Part shown: positions 1 to 7,978 of the stretch, piece by piece
Layout: each line of letters starts with the position of its first letter
Position numbering within the stretch: the stretch's first letter is position 1
NCBI GenBank assembly: GCA_017306415.1
Contig: JAFKIL010000002.1
Coordinates: 310,001-374,000 of the forward strand
From: Microbacterium sp.
GTDB lineage: Bacteria > Actinomycetota > Actinomycetes > Actinomycetales > Microbacteriaceae
Length of the DNA stretch: 64,000 bases
Direction of reading: 5' to 3'
Notes under the pieces: generated by a model
What the model saw: only the letters and a program-made list of their open reading frames with translations
Told to the model about the DNA's origin: nothing
The model's database searches: none
Position numbers and translations under genes: made by a program

Positions 1-615
1 CGCCTTGGCGGTGTGGGCGTCGTCGACGACGCCGGAGAGGCCGTCGGAGCACAGCAGCCACCGGTCGCCCGGCTGCGTCGGCATGATGAAGGTGTCGAGC
101 TCGGGATCGGCATCCATGTCGCCGAGGACGCGCATGAGGACCGATCGGCGCGGGTGGTAGCGGGCCTCCTCCGGCGTGATCCGCCCGGAGTCCACCAGGC
201 GCTGGACGAACGTGTGGTCGGTCGTGATCTGGGTGAGGGCGTCGTCGCGGTAGAGGTAGATGCGCGAATCCCCGATATGGGCGATGACGGCGTAGTCGTC
301 GACCATGACGATCGCGCTCACCGTCGTGCCCATGCCGGCGAGCTCCGGACGGACCTTGACCGTGTCGATCAGGTCGCCCGCGGCATCCGCGATCGTCTGG
401 CGCAGCTCGCGCTCCGCCTCGGACGTCGACGCGAACGGCTGGTCGAGCGCTTCGATGCGGGCGATCGCGAGGCTCGACGCGACGTCGCCGCCCGCGTGCC
501 CGCCCATTCCGTCGGCGACGACGAACAGATTCGACCCGGCATAGCCCGAATCCTGGTTGTTGGCGCGCACCTTGCCGGTGTGCGAGAGCGCGGCGCTCGA
601 CCCTTGGAAGACCAT
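1..615 (-). CDS. pstP: PP2C-family Ser/Thr phosphatase PstP, N-terminal part
   Basis: Dephosphorylates proteins phosphorylated by the PknA/PknB-type kinases of the actinobacterial cell-wall and division network. The 205 residues in the window carry the PP2C metal-binding motifs in order: NNQDSG near residue 20, VVADGMGGHAGG near 32-43, HIGDSR near 115, and LLCSDGLSG near the cut end. The gene runs off the left edge, so the rest of the catalytic domain and any membrane anchor are not seen. The ATG at 615 lies 13 nt after the fhaB stop, in the same direction, so fhaA-fhaB-pstP reads as one operon as in mycobacteria. The symbol rests on that order and the motifs. Confidence 0.92.
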   Translation of the reverse strand, partial: MVFQGSSAALSHTGKVRANNQDSGYAGSNLFVVADGMGGHAGGDVASSLAIARIEALDQPFASTSEAERELRQTIADAAGDLIDTVKVRPELAGMGTTVSAIVMVDDYAVIAHIGDSRIYLYRDDALTQITTDHTFVQRLVDSGRITPEEARYHPRRSVLMRVLGDMDADPELDTFIMPTQPGDRWLLCSDGLSGVVDDAHTAKA

Positions 616-628
616 CGTCCTCTGGTGC

Positions 629-1162
629 CTACGTCCGCAACTCGAACGTCGTGGCGCCGACCTTGATCGGCGCGCCGACGCGCACCGGCGTGGGGGCGGA
701 GACGCGCGTGCCGTCGTGCCAGGTGCCGTTCGTCGAGTCGAGGTCCTGGATCATCCACTGATCGCCCCACAGCACGAGACGGGCGTGGTGGCTCGAGGTG
801 TAGTCGTCACGGATCACCAGCCCGGACTCGCTCGACCGGCCGATGGTGAGCGGCTCGCTGCCCAGCGGCAGCTCCAATCCGGCCTTCGGGCCGCTCGTGA
901 TGACGATGCGGGACACGCGGTCGGTCGTGGCGGGGCCGCCGGATGACGCGGGGGCCGACGGCTTCGCCGCGGCCACGGGGGCCGTGGCGGCGGTCGCGGA
1001 TGCGACGATCGGCGCGGGCGCCGCCGCGGGCGCGGGCTCCGGCATCCGCCGCACCCGCACGCCGAACAGGTCGGCCCGGAGCGAGTAGACGACGGCGAAC
1101 ACGAAGAACCACATCAGGACGAGGAACCCGATGCGTAGGAGGAGCAGAGTGAGTTCGCTCAC
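629..1162 (-). CDS. fhaB: FHA-domain membrane protein FhaB
   Basis: 177 residues. One N-terminal transmembrane helix (about residues 7-28) is followed by an Ala/Pro-rich linker (about 40-78) and a C-terminal forkhead-associated domain (about 82-177) with the phosphothreonine-binding pattern IGRSSES, SSHHARL and DSTNGT. FHA proteins dock onto phosphorylated kinases. In mycobacteria FhaB (FipA) links PknA/PknB signalling to the division machinery. Its start overlaps the fhaA stop by 4 nt (ATGA), implying translational coupling. Length and layout match FhaB. Confidence 0.9.
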   Translation of the reverse strand: MSELTLLLLRIGFLVLMWFFVFAVVYSLRADLFGVRVRRMPEPAPAAAPAPIVASATAATAPVAAAKPSAPASSGGPATTDRVSRIVITSGPKAGLELPLGSEPLTIGRSSESGLVIRDDYTSSHHARLVLWGDQWMIQDLDSTNGTWHDGTRVSAPTPVRVGAPIKVGATTFELRT

Positions 1163-1893
1163 GAGTCGTCTCTCCTGACGTCGAAGACGCGCGTCGCGTC
1201 GGCGGCGGAGGTCTTCGGGACAGGCGGAGCCGCCTGCGGCACGACCCGGAAGACGATGTCGGTCCGGCCGATCGTGACCGTCGAGTCCGGCGCGAGCGCC
1301 GCCTCGGTCACCGGCCGGCCGTTGAGCTTGGTCCCGTTCGTGGACTTCAGGTCGCGCACCATGGCGCGCTCACCGTCCCACAGGATCTCGACGTGCCGGC
1401 GGCTGGTGCCCGAGTCCGCCACGGTGATGTCGGCGTCGCTGCCCCGCCCGATCACGGTGCGGGCCTTGGTGAGGGGATGACGCCGGCCCTCGACGTCGAG
1501 CACGCCGCGCCACGCGACGCGACCCTCGACGGTCTGCGAGTCGACGCCGAGTGTGCCCGTCGCGAGCTGGTCGTCGCGACGGAGCGTGACCGACACGGGA
1601 CCCGCGAACGCGTAGTGCTGGGCCGTCGCGTGCTTCTGCACCAGCGAGAGGAGCTCGTCGATCAGCGTCGGCCCGATCGCGCTCATCTTCTCGTCGTCGG
1701 ACGGCGAGAGCCGCACGGTGAACGTGTTCGGGGCGAGGATGCGGTCGCGCGAGACGACCGCCGCCTTCTTGTCGAGCTCGCTGCGCAGCGCGGAGGCGAT
1801 CTCCACCGGCTGGATGCCACTGCGGAAGGTCCGAGCGAACGCGCCGTTCACCGCGCGCTCGAGACCTTTCTCGAAGCTGTCAAGTAGTCCCAC
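1159..1893 (-). CDS. fhaA: FHA-domain protein FhaA (DUF3662 N-terminal domain)
   Basis: 244 residues from a GTG at 1893, preceded by GGAGGA 6-7 nt upstream. Reading further upstream would run through the tRNA gene, so the longer frame is not used. The N-terminal 120 residues (starting MGLLDSFEKGLERAV) match the FhaA/DUF3662 domain. The C-terminal 90 residues are an FHA domain with IGRGSDAD, TSRRHVEI and KSTNGT. In mycobacteria FhaA binds phosphorylated MurJ (MviN) and restrains peptidoglycan synthesis. First gene of the fhaA-fhaB-pstP operon. A -10 hexamer TAGCAT (plus-strand 1926-1931) lies about 35 nt upstream. Confidence 0.92.
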   Translation of the reverse strand: MGLLDSFEKGLERAVNGAFARTFRSGIQPVEIASALRSELDKKAAVVSRDRILAPNTFTVRLSPSDDEKMSAIGPTLIDELLSLVQKHATAQHYAFAGPVSVTLRRDDQLATGTLGVDSQTVEGRVAWRGVLDVEGRRHPLTKARTVIGRGSDADITVADSGTSRRHVEILWDGERAMVRDLKSTNGTKLNGRPVTEAALAPDSTVTIGRTDIVFRVVPQAAPPVPKTSAADATRVFDVRRDDS

Positions 1894-2009
1894 GCGACTC
1901 CTCCGGCAGGCAGACCAGTGCGTACATGCTAATTGCACCGGCTGTGCGGACCGTGAATTCGTCCTCTGGGGGGCGTCGGGGCGGGTTCGGGCGCCGCCGG
2001 GGCGCGTGA

Positions 2010-2015
2010 TATCCT
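2010..2015 (+). promoter_or_regulatory. Candidate -10 box for tRNA-Leu
   Basis: TATCCT ends 30 nt before the mature tRNA 5' end. A poor -35 (TTCGGG, 1986-1991) sits 18 bp upstream. Placement is right for a tRNA promoter with a short 5' leader. Match to consensus is moderate. Confidence 0.45.
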
Positions 2016-2045
2016 CGGGAGGTTGAGTCGGGGAGACCCGATCTC

Positions 2046-2129
2046 GCGCGAGTGGCGGAATAGGCAGACGCGCTGGCTTCAGGTGCCAGTGCCCGAAAGG
2101 GCGTGGGGGTTCAACTCCCCCCTCGCGCA
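2046..2129 (+). tRNA. tRNA-Leu (anticodon CAG)
   Basis: 84 nt without an encoded CCA. The acceptor arms GCGCGAG (2046-2052) and CTCGCGC (2122-2128) pair fully, with discriminator A at 2129. The anticodon stem CTGGC/GCCAG (2073-2077/2085-2089) encloses the loop TTCAGGT, giving CAG at 2080-2082. A long class-II variable arm (CCCGAAAGGG) and a T-arm with GTTCAAC are present. It decodes CUG, a main leucine codon in this GC-rich genome. Confidence 0.96.
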
Positions 2130-2172
2130 CAGCGAGTCGTTCTCCGGAACGGCCACGTGCGATTCGAACCGA

Positions 2173-2212
2173 AACCGGTGGGAGACCCGATCTCCCGCCG
2201 GTTCATCGTTTT
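2173..2212. terminator. Hairpin terminator after tRNA-Leu
   Basis: A 13-bp stem (2173-2185 with 2191-2203, one T-G pair) has a CCCGA loop and is followed by CATCGTTTT. It lies 43 nt past the tRNA and just beyond the stop of the convergent MarR gene, so it may serve both strands. Confidence 0.7.
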
Positions 2213-2231
2213 CGCTCCGATCGGTCGACGG

Positions 2232-2732
2232 CTACACGGTCCGGCGGCGGCGGGGTGCAGCGGATCGTGGAGGGGCCGCGCGCAAGTGGTCGCGTACGCG
2301 TCCCAGCACATCCTCCAGACTCTCGATGTCCGCGGCGGTGAGCGGCTCGAGCAGCATCTGGTCGAGAACGGCGACGTGGCCGGGGAAGACGCCGGCGAGC
2401 ACGCGGCGGCCCTCGTCGGTGATCGTCACGACGACACTGCGTTCGTCGTCTGGCGCGGGCGCGCGCGTGATCAGTCCGCGCTGCTCGAGCGTCTGCGCCT
2501 GGTAGGTGAGGCCGCTGCGGCTGTAGACGACGCCATCCGCCAGATCGGTCATGCGCTGGCTGCCCTGATCCGAGTCGCCCAGCCGCGCCAGAAGCTGGAA
2601 CTGGACATAGCTGAGGTCCCCCGCGTCGCGCAGCTGCTGCTCGACCGCGTGGCGCAGGAGACTGCTCACCTCGATCAGCGCGAAGTATGCGCCGAGCTCC
2701 GTGGGACTGAGCGAACGCGGGGAATCAGGCAC
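2232..2732 (-). CDS. MarR-family transcriptional regulator
   Basis: 166 residues with a winged helix-turn-helix across about residues 35-105. Visible family motifs include MTDLADGVVYSRSGLTYQ (recognition helix) and the wing sequence DERSVVVTITDEGR. MarR proteins are dimeric repressors released by ligand or oxidation. The gene is divergent from a quinone-reductase-like gene, and the intergenic space carries two copies of an 18-bp inverted repeat, so it probably represses that gene and itself. The GTG start at 2732 follows a TACTCT hexamer (plus-strand 2738-2743) by only 5 nt, so the mRNA may be leaderless. Confidence 0.88.
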   Translation of the reverse strand: MPDSPRSLSPTELGAYFALIEVSSLLRHAVEQQLRDAGDLSYVQFQLLARLGDSDQGSQRMTDLADGVVYSRSGLTYQAQTLEQRGLITRAPAPDDERSVVVTITDEGRRVLAGVFPGHVAVLDQMLLEPLTAADIESLEDVLGRVRDHLRAAPPRSAAPRRRRTV

Positions 2733-2767
2733 ATCTCAGAGTATCGCGTGGTTCGAACTCGAACTAC

Positions 2768-2822
2768 TTGCTTCGAATGTGAAGCAGTGATACGGTCTTT
2801 CCATTGCTTCACATTCGAAGCA
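2768..2822 (+). promoter_or_regulatory. Promoter between two MarR-type operators
   Basis: TGCTTCGAATGTGAAGCA (2769-2786) is repeated as its exact reverse complement at 2805-2822, centres 36 bp apart. Each copy is itself an inverted repeat (TGCTTC-6-GAAGCA). A -35 TTGCTT (2768-2773) and -10 TACGGT (2791-2796), 17 bp apart, drive the oxidoreductase gene. One operator covers the -35 and spacer, the other the start-site region. This is a repression layout, inferred from sequence. Confidence 0.75.
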
Positions 2823-2851
2823 AACAAGCTCGATCCAGGGAGAAGATCGTC

Positions 2852-3781
2852 ATGAAGGCCGTACGTTTCCACGAGTTCGGCGGACCAGAGGTCCTGCGGT
2901 TCGAAGACGCCGAGCGTCCCGTCGCCGGCACAGGACAGGTGCTGATCCGCGTCGCCGGTTCCGCGTTCAACCCCGCCGACGGCGGCATCCGCAGCGGCAC
3001 GCTGCCGTTCCCGGTGACGCTGCCGCACGTACCCGGCTACGACGTCTCGGGCATCGTCGAAGTCCTCGGCGACGGTGTGGACACCTTCGACGTGGGTGAC
3101 GCGGTGATCGGATTCCTGCCCATGGGGGCCGACGGCTCCGCCGCGGAGTACGTCGTCGCTCCCGCCGACGTGCTCGTCCCGGCGCCCGCCAGCATCGAGC
3201 TCGTCGACGCGGCCGCGCTGCCCTCGGTCGCCCTCACCGCGTGGCAGGCGCTGTTCGACCTCGGCGGTCTCACGGCCGGTCAACGGATCCTGATCGTCGG
3301 TGCCGGCGGCGCCGTCGGCGGGTACGCGATCCAGCTCGCCGCGCGCGCCCGCGCTCACGTCATCGCGACCGCGAGCCCCAGGAGCGTGGACGCGGTCACG
3401 CGCGCGGGTGCCGACGAGGTCGTCGACCACAGCACGACGAGTGTCCGGGATGCCGTGGACGAGCCCGTGGACCTGCTGCTGAATCTCGCTCCGATCAGCC
3501 CGGCGGAGTTCGAGGCCCTCGTCCCGCTGGTGCGTGATGGCGGCATCGTGGTCTCCACCACTGCGTGGATGGCGACGCCGGGTGACGACGCCCGTGGAGT
3601 CCGTACGGCGGGTGTCCTCGTCGAGCCGAAGACCGACGAGCTGGCTCAGCTCGTGGCCCTCGTGGACCGTGGCGAGATCGTTGTGGACGTCGCCCAGCGG
3701 GTCCCGCTCAGCACACTGCCCACCATCCATGCGGAGGCCGCCGCCGGCGAGATCCACGGGAAGGTCGTCGCCCTCCCCTGA
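2852..3781 (+). CDS. NADP-dependent zinc-free alcohol dehydrogenase/quinone reductase-like protein
   Basis: 309 residues, a medium-chain dehydrogenase/reductase of the quinone-oxidoreductase type. An N-terminal GroES-like fold begins MKAVRFHEFGGPEVLRF. The Rossmann nucleotide motif VGAGGAVGG is at about residues 149-157. The zinc-ligand cysteines of alcohol dehydrogenases are absent. It probably reduces quinones or enones with NADPH. The ATG at 2852 has GGGAGA upstream; the in-frame ATG at 2804 lies inside an operator and is rejected. It is divergent from, and probably repressed by, the MarR gene, which fits an electrophile or redox response. Confidence 0.88.
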   Translation: MKAVRFHEFGGPEVLRFEDAERPVAGTGQVLIRVAGSAFNPADGGIRSGTLPFPVTLPHVPGYDVSGIVEVLGDGVDTFDVGDAVIGFLPMGADGSAAEYVVAPADVLVPAPASIELVDAAALPSVALTAWQALFDLGGLTAGQRILIVGAGGAVGGYAIQLAARARAHVIATASPRSVDAVTRAGADEVVDHSTTSVRDAVDEPVDLLLNLAPISPAEFEALVPLVRDGGIVVSTTAWMATPGDDARGVRTAGVLVEPKTDELAQLVALVDRGEIVVDVAQRVPLSTLPTIHAEAAAGEIHGKVVALP

Positions 3782-3906
3782 TCCACCGCGAGGTCATCCC
3801 CGGGTGTCGCGGAACTCGGACGGCGTGAACGGGAGGAGCCCCGGTGTCCCGGGACTCCTCCTTCACAACCGGCGTCATGGTCGGACTGGTTCCGCATCTC
3901 TTCAGC

Positions 3907-4089
3907 ATGGCGACGATCACCTACGGCGATGAGGACATCGTGGTTCCCGAGGGCGTGGACCTCGATGAACTTCGCAGCGCGCTCAGGAAGGCCGAACGCG
4001 GCGTCGGCCCATCCTGGGTCCGACTCCCCTGGCTCCAGGAACACTATCTTCTGGTGACCCCCCACCTTCCCGCGTGGCTGCGGGATTGA
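3907..4089 (+). CDS. Small hypothetical protein
   Basis: 60 residues from the ATG at 3907 (an in-frame start at 3844 would add 21). The sequence is acidic then basic (ATITYGDEDIVVPEGVDLD, then ALRKAERG) and has no membrane segment. I recognise no family. It stops 4 nt before the stop of the convergent DUF2156 gene. Codon use looks like its neighbours, with strong G/C at third positions. The ORF could still be chance. Confidence 0.45.
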   Translation: MATITYGDEDIVVPEGVDLDELRSALRKAERGVGPSWVRLPWLQEHYLLVTPHLPAWLRD

Positions 4090-4093
4090 CCCG

Positions 4094-6214
4094 CTAACCC
4101 GGCCGGCGCACCATGTCCAGCCCGGCGCTGGCGAACTGCCGGAGCGTCGCGTTGGGGAGGAAAGCGCGGGTGAGGCCCGCGGCGATGCGGGTGAGGTCCG
4201 TCTCGTCGCGGTAGAGGAGGTACATCGTCTCGTAGCGAGGGTGGAACTTCTCCTTGAAGCGGTGCAGCGACTGGAAGCCGTAGACCGGCTCGAGGGCGTC
4301 GGCGAGCTTCTCGCTGAGGTCGGCGATCATCCCGGCGTTCGGGGGATACTCGTGCGCGAGCGGCGCGCCGGACAGCGACATGATCTCGGCGCCGGCGTCG
4401 CGGAACGCCACCGCCGACATGCCGATGAGGTACTCCATGACGGGGCCGAAGCCGCCGTCGCGGCGGCGCATGAGGTCGAGCGTCCAGCCGCGCACCACCC
4501 CGCCCTCCCCGTACACCGGGAGCCAGGAGAGGAAGCCGTCCACGTCGCCCTGCGGCGAGATGGCGAGGGCGAGCCGCACCTCGGGGTCCTCCGCCTCCAC
4601 GAGCGTCCCGAGCGTGAACCCCATCTCGGGCAGGCCCTTGTCCCCCACCCACATCTCCGAGATCGCGCGCAGCTGCTGCTGGATGCCCCACGGCTCGTCG
4701 TTGAGCCGCGTCATCCGGAACGTCATCTCCTCGCGCCCCGCCCGGTTGAGCGACGTCCGCACGGAGTTCCACCGCTTGCCGGTGAACTCCAGCCCCGGAA
4801 GGTCGACGATGGTGTCGTCGGCGACGACCAGGCTGCTCCATCCGGCCGGCACCGCCGCCTTCGTCGCCTCGCTCGCGCTGAAGAAGCACGGCACGAGCCC
4901 GGCGTGCTCGGCCATCGTGATGAACTCCCTCACCGACTGGGCCCTGCCCTCCTCGGGCCCGAGCGGATCGGCGAGAGCGAGCGCGACGCCCATCCGCCGC
5001 TGATAGGTGACGAGGCCGGTCGAGGTGCGCGCGTAGATGTTGCCCTCCCACGTCGTCATCCACGACAGGGTGCCGCCACCGTCGGCGCGGAGGACGTCCC
5101 GGGCCTCGGCAAGATCCGGGATGGGCTGCAGCCCGAGGGTGCCCTTTCGGCGCCAGCGGAACGCGTGCCGCACCCACAGCAGGTAGATGAGCATCGCCAC
5201 CCACAGGCCCGAGGTCGCGAGGGACAGGGAGGGGTCGCCGTTGATCGCGTCGCCGACGTCGTTCCATCCGAGCAGCGCGATCGCGAGCACCACGACCGCG
5301 CCGGACAGCACGTTGAAGGACGCGAGCACGATGCTGACCACCCACGCCCAACGACGCGCGCGGCGCAGGCCGTCCGCGACGAGCAGGATGACGATGATGT
5401 CGATCGCGATGTCGCCGAAGGACCCGGACGCCGGCGTGGTGGGCCCGAAGAGCCCGTTGGTCGGCAGCAGGAGCACGATGATCTCGATCGCGCCGAGCGT
5501 GAGCATCGATGCGAACGCGATCAGTCGCTGCTCGCGGACGGTCGCGCGCTGGATGCGCAGCGTGCGGTCGACGAAGAGGATGAGCAGCACGCCCAGCATG
5601 TGCTCGAGCTCGGCGATCGCGCCCCAGAACAGCAGCGCCACGAAGACGAAGGCGAGCAGCGCGAGCCACGCGCGGACCCGCCAGGGCGAGCGGAAGAGTC
5701 CCACCGCGGCCGCCATGCACGCGAACGCGCCGCCGCTCCAGCCGACGTCGAGCAGCTGCGCCTGCGCGATCGCCCAGGGTGAGCCCGTGAACGACAGCGC
5801 CCACAGGAGCATCGCCGAGGCGAGGACCGCGAAGAGCTGCCCGATCCAGAAGTAGGCCATCGCCACACGCCAGCCGCGACGGTACTCGAGCCACACGAGA
5901 CCCCAGAGCGCGATGAGGTTCGCGATGTAGACGGGCGGTGCGCTGCTCACGAACGAGCCCGTGACGAGCGTCCACCACCGGCCGTCCGTGAAGGCGGGGA
6001 GACCGTAGGCGAGTACGTCCCACGCCGGACTCTTCGCGAACGGCGTCCAGAGCGCCTGGGTGGCCACTCCGAACACGAGGATGACCGCGACGAGGATGAG
6101 GGTCGAAGGGATGCGCCGCACGACGCCGAGAAGCCGGCGCGGCCAGGGCCGCGGGCCCGGGGTGGTGGTGCGGGTGTCCTGCGAGCTGGCGGTGTCCTGC
6201 GTCATGTCGCTCAC
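4094..6214 (-). CDS. DUF2156 membrane protein with rhomboid-like N-terminus (MprF/LPG-synthase-like)
   Basis: 706 residues. The first half holds about eight hydrophobic segments (about residues 35-340), some resembling a rhomboid fold but without a Ser-His dyad I can place. The second half (about 375-690) is a DUF2156 domain, the double-GNAT fold of MprF-type aminoacyl-phosphatidylglycerol synthases, with segments such as GKRWNSVRTSLNRA, DLMRRRDG and YGFQSLHRFKEKF. In MprF this domain moves an amino acid from aminoacyl-tRNA to a membrane lipid. Here the acceptor is unknown. The start overlaps the upstream GNAT gene by 4 nt. Confidence 0.82.
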   Translation of the reverse strand: MSDMTQDTASSQDTRTTTPGPRPWPRRLLGVVRRIPSTLILVAVILVFGVATQALWTPFAKSPAWDVLAYGLPAFTDGRWWTLVTGSFVSSAPPVYIANLIALWGLVWLEYRRGWRVAMAYFWIGQLFAVLASAMLLWALSFTGSPWAIAQAQLLDVGWSGGAFACMAAAVGLFRSPWRVRAWLALLAFVFVALLFWGAIAELEHMLGVLLILFVDRTLRIQRATVREQRLIAFASMLTLGAIEIIVLLLPTNGLFGPTTPASGSFGDIAIDIIVILLVADGLRRARRWAWVVSIVLASFNVLSGAVVVLAIALLGWNDVGDAINGDPSLSLATSGLWVAMLIYLLWVRHAFRWRRKGTLGLQPIPDLAEARDVLRADGGGTLSWMTTWEGNIYARTSTGLVTYQRRMGVALALADPLGPEEGRAQSVREFITMAEHAGLVPCFFSASEATKAAVPAGWSSLVVADDTIVDLPGLEFTGKRWNSVRTSLNRAGREEMTFRMTRLNDEPWGIQQQLRAISEMWVGDKGLPEMGFTLGTLVEAEDPEVRLALAISPQGDVDGFLSWLPVYGEGGVVRGWTLDLMRRRDGGFGPVMEYLIGMSAVAFRDAGAEIMSLSGAPLAHEYPPNAGMIADLSEKLADALEPVYGFQSLHRFKEKFHPRYETMYLLYRDETDLTRIAAGLTRAFLPNATLRQFASAGLDMVRRPG

Positions 6215-6696
6215 TCCAGAGTGGGGACGAGGGCGAGGACGATCTCCTCGACCTCCCTTCCGAGGCCCGGCGCGAACGCGTCATCGCGGGAGACCTCGGT
6301 GAAGCCCGCCTTGGCGAGCACGGCACGGGAGGGGGCGTTGTGTGCAGCCACCCGTGCGAACAGCGGGCGGACGGGCTCGCGGGACATGAGCAGGCGGAGC
6401 GCCGCCGTCGCCACCCCGCGACCCTGCGCGTGGCGGGCGATCCAGTAGGTGACCTCGCGGTCGCCGTCGATGGTGAACGCCGCGGCCGTCCCGGCGAAGC
6501 CGCCGTTCTCGGTCACGACGAACAGGGCGACATCAACGGCGGCGCGCTGGCGCGCGATCCACGCGTCGAACGCGGCGCGGTCGTCCGGATCCTGCGCCGT
6601 GAAGGCTGCCAGCGCGACCGATTCGGGGTCGCGCATCATCTCGAAGACGGCGTCGAGGTCGTCGTCGTGGAGGTCGCGAAGCTCGATGTGGCCCAC
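6211..6696 (-). CDS. GNAT-family N-acetyltransferase (RimJ/RimL-like)
   Basis: 161 residues spanning one GNAT domain. The acetyl-CoA pyrophosphate loop appears as RHAQGRGVATAAL near residues 90-103, and AHNAPSRAVLAKAGF near 118-132 is the typical RimJ/L beta6-alpha4 segment. It probably acetylates a small molecule or a protein N-terminus; the substrate is unknown. The GTG at 6696 lies 6 nt after a TACCGT hexamer (plus-strand 6703-6708), so it looks leaderless. It is cotranscribed with the DUF2156 gene. Confidence 0.86.
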   Translation of the reverse strand: MGHIELRDLHDDDLDAVFEMMRDPESVALAAFTAQDPDDRAAFDAWIARQRAAVDVALFVVTENGGFAGTAAAFTIDGDREVTYWIARHAQGRGVATAALRLLMSREPVRPLFARVAAHNAPSRAVLAKAGFTEVSRDDAFAPGLGREVEEIVLALVPTLE

Positions 6697-6756
6697 GGGT
6701 CCACGGTATCGAGGACCGCCGCCCCTGCCTATGATTGCCGGTCGATTCGGACCGGC

Positions 6757-7401
6757 TCAGTCGATCCCGTGCTGCGCGCGGAGGATGGCCTCGGCGGTCT
6801 GGCCGTCGCGGGCGGCGAGCGCCGCACGCATCCGGACGTAGCCGTCCGTGCGGTCCGCGGGGTCGTTGTTGAGCGGGCGCCAGCCGGTGAGATTGCGCCG
6901 CAGCGCCAGGTCGGCCTCCCGGAGGACGGTGATGAAGACCGAGTTGCCGGTGGCGCGGATGAGGGACTGGAACATGAGCGCCGTGCAGTACAGCATCTTC
7001 ATCGGCTCGTCGGCCTCGGACGCCGCGATGAGCGCGTCCGCCCGCTCGAGGATGCCGGCGAGCTCCTCTTCGGAGCACCGGGGCAGCGCCATCCGCATCG
7101 CGTTCGCCATCACGTAGGCGACGAACTCGTGCGTGTCTGCCAGCGCCTTGCTGTCGGGCTCCGACACGCGCGTCCAGCGGCCGGCGGCGACCTCGACGAG
7201 ACCGTTGCGCTCGAGGCGCTGGAGCGCCTCCCGCACCGGTGTGCGCGACACCCCGAGACGGCCGGCCAGTTCGGTGTCGCGCAGGCGCTCGCCGGGCCGC
7301 AGGCGCCCGTCGAGGATGGCCTGGCCGAGCACGCTGTAGACCTCGTCGCCGAGGACGGCGCCGCGCGGATCGAGGGGCGCGAAGTCAGGTTCGCTGGACA
7401 T
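6757..7401 (-). CDS. GntR-family (FCD domain) transcriptional regulator
   Basis: 214 residues from ATG 7401. The N-terminal winged helix includes LRDTELAGRLGVSRTPVREALQRLE (about residues 40-65). The C-terminal all-helical FCD domain (about 80-205) normally binds small organic acids. A TACACT hexamer lies 10 nt upstream of this ATG. An in-frame GTG at 7428 would lie upstream of that hexamer and is less likely. No metabolic gene is adjacent, so the regulated pathway cannot be inferred. Confidence 0.83.
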   Translation of the reverse strand: MSSEPDFAPLDPRGAVLGDEVYSVLGQAILDGRLRPGERLRDTELAGRLGVSRTPVREALQRLERNGLVEVAAGRWTRVSEPDSKALADTHEFVAYVMANAMRMALPRCSEEELAGILERADALIAASEADEPMKMLYCTALMFQSLIRATGNSVFITVLREADLALRRNLTGWRPLNNDPADRTDGYVRMRAALAARDGQTAEAILRAQHGID

Positions 7402-7486
7402 GGGTGCGACCAGTGTATGTCGGCCCACCTGAGGGACCCATGAGCGGACGCGGCCAGCCCTCGGCGACAGTCAGTACAGTGGAGCC

Positions 7487-7562
7487 GTCACGCTTTGCGT
7501 GACCTATCCGGGGGGATCCGTCGACGCCCGGGCCGTTCAGGCGCAGGCCCGGCCCGGGCGTC
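7487..7562. other. Two consecutive perfect hairpins in the gap before the cold-shock gene
   Basis: The 307-nt gap 7402-7708 contains GTCACGC-TTT-GCGTGAC (7487-7503), then a 12-bp perfect stem GACGCCCGGGCC/GGCCCGGGCGTC (7523-7534/7551-7562) with a 16-nt loop. TACAGT at 7475-7480 could be a -10 for a roughly 80-nt plus-strand RNA ending in the second hairpin, but no U-run follows. It might be a small RNA or just a terminator. The rest of the gap holds the csp leader and a TACGGT hexamer at 7654-7659. Confidence 0.4.
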
Positions 7563-7708
7563 GTATGGGCATCGCGGCACGGCGGCGGTGACCGGACTGC
7601 AACGTTTGTGTCACCATCGGACGACGGGGAATCACAGGTCCGTCGCGGTTCGTTACGGTGGTATGCAATCCGGCGCACAGTGTGCTGGAACGCAGAGAAC
7701 GGCAATTC

Positions 7709-7915
7709 ATGAGCACGCAGGGCACCGTCAAGTGGTTCAACTCGGAGAAGGGGTTCGGTTTCATCGCGCCTGACGACGGCGGGGCCGACGTCTTCGCGCA
7801 CTACACCGCGATCGTGGCCAACGGGTACCGCTCCCTGGAGGAGAACCAGCGCGTCGAGTTCGACGTCGCGCAGGGTCCCAAGGGCCTCCAGGCCGAGAAC
7901 ATCCGCCCGGTCTGA
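7709..7915 (+). CDS. Cold-shock protein (CspA family)
   Basis: 68 residues, a single OB-fold nucleic-acid chaperone. RNP1 KGFGFI is at 14-19 and RNP2 DVFAHY at 28-33. The start [15 protein letters not shown] is typical of the family, so the in-frame ATG at 7658 is rejected. It binds single-stranded RNA/DNA and melts mRNA structure in the cytoplasm. Single gene with its own terminator. The leader is only about 45 nt from the TACGGT -10 candidate, too short for an E. coli-type cspA thermosensor. Confidence 0.95.
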   Translation: MSTQGTVKWFNSEKGFGFIAPDDGGADVFAHYTAIVANGYRSLEENQRVEFDVAQGPKGLQAENIRPV

Positions 7916-7928
7916 TCCCGGCGGAGAC

Positions 7929-7958
7929 GCCCCGTCGCCACACCGCGGCGGGGCTTTT
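7929..7958 (+). terminator. Rho-independent terminator of the cold-shock gene
   Basis: Stem GCCCCGTCGC (7929-7938) pairs with GCGGCGGGGC (7945-7954), one mismatch, and is followed by TTTT. It starts 14 nt past the stop codon. Confidence 0.85.
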
Positions 7959-7978
7959 GGCATGCCCGGACGCCGGAG

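Noticed and set aside
1894-2130. N-terminal extension of fhaA through the tRNA gene
   Set aside because: The extension would be translated from the tRNA-Leu antisense strand; the GTG at 1893 has a strong SD and begins with the family's MGLLDSFEKGLE-type start.
4241-5782. A 513-residue plus-strand ORF opposite the DUF2156 gene
   Set aside because: No domain; a codon-position shadow of the gene on the other strand.
7487-7562. Possible 6C RNA or known riboswitch
   Set aside because: The expected pair of hairpins with C6 loops is not present; only unassigned stems are seen.
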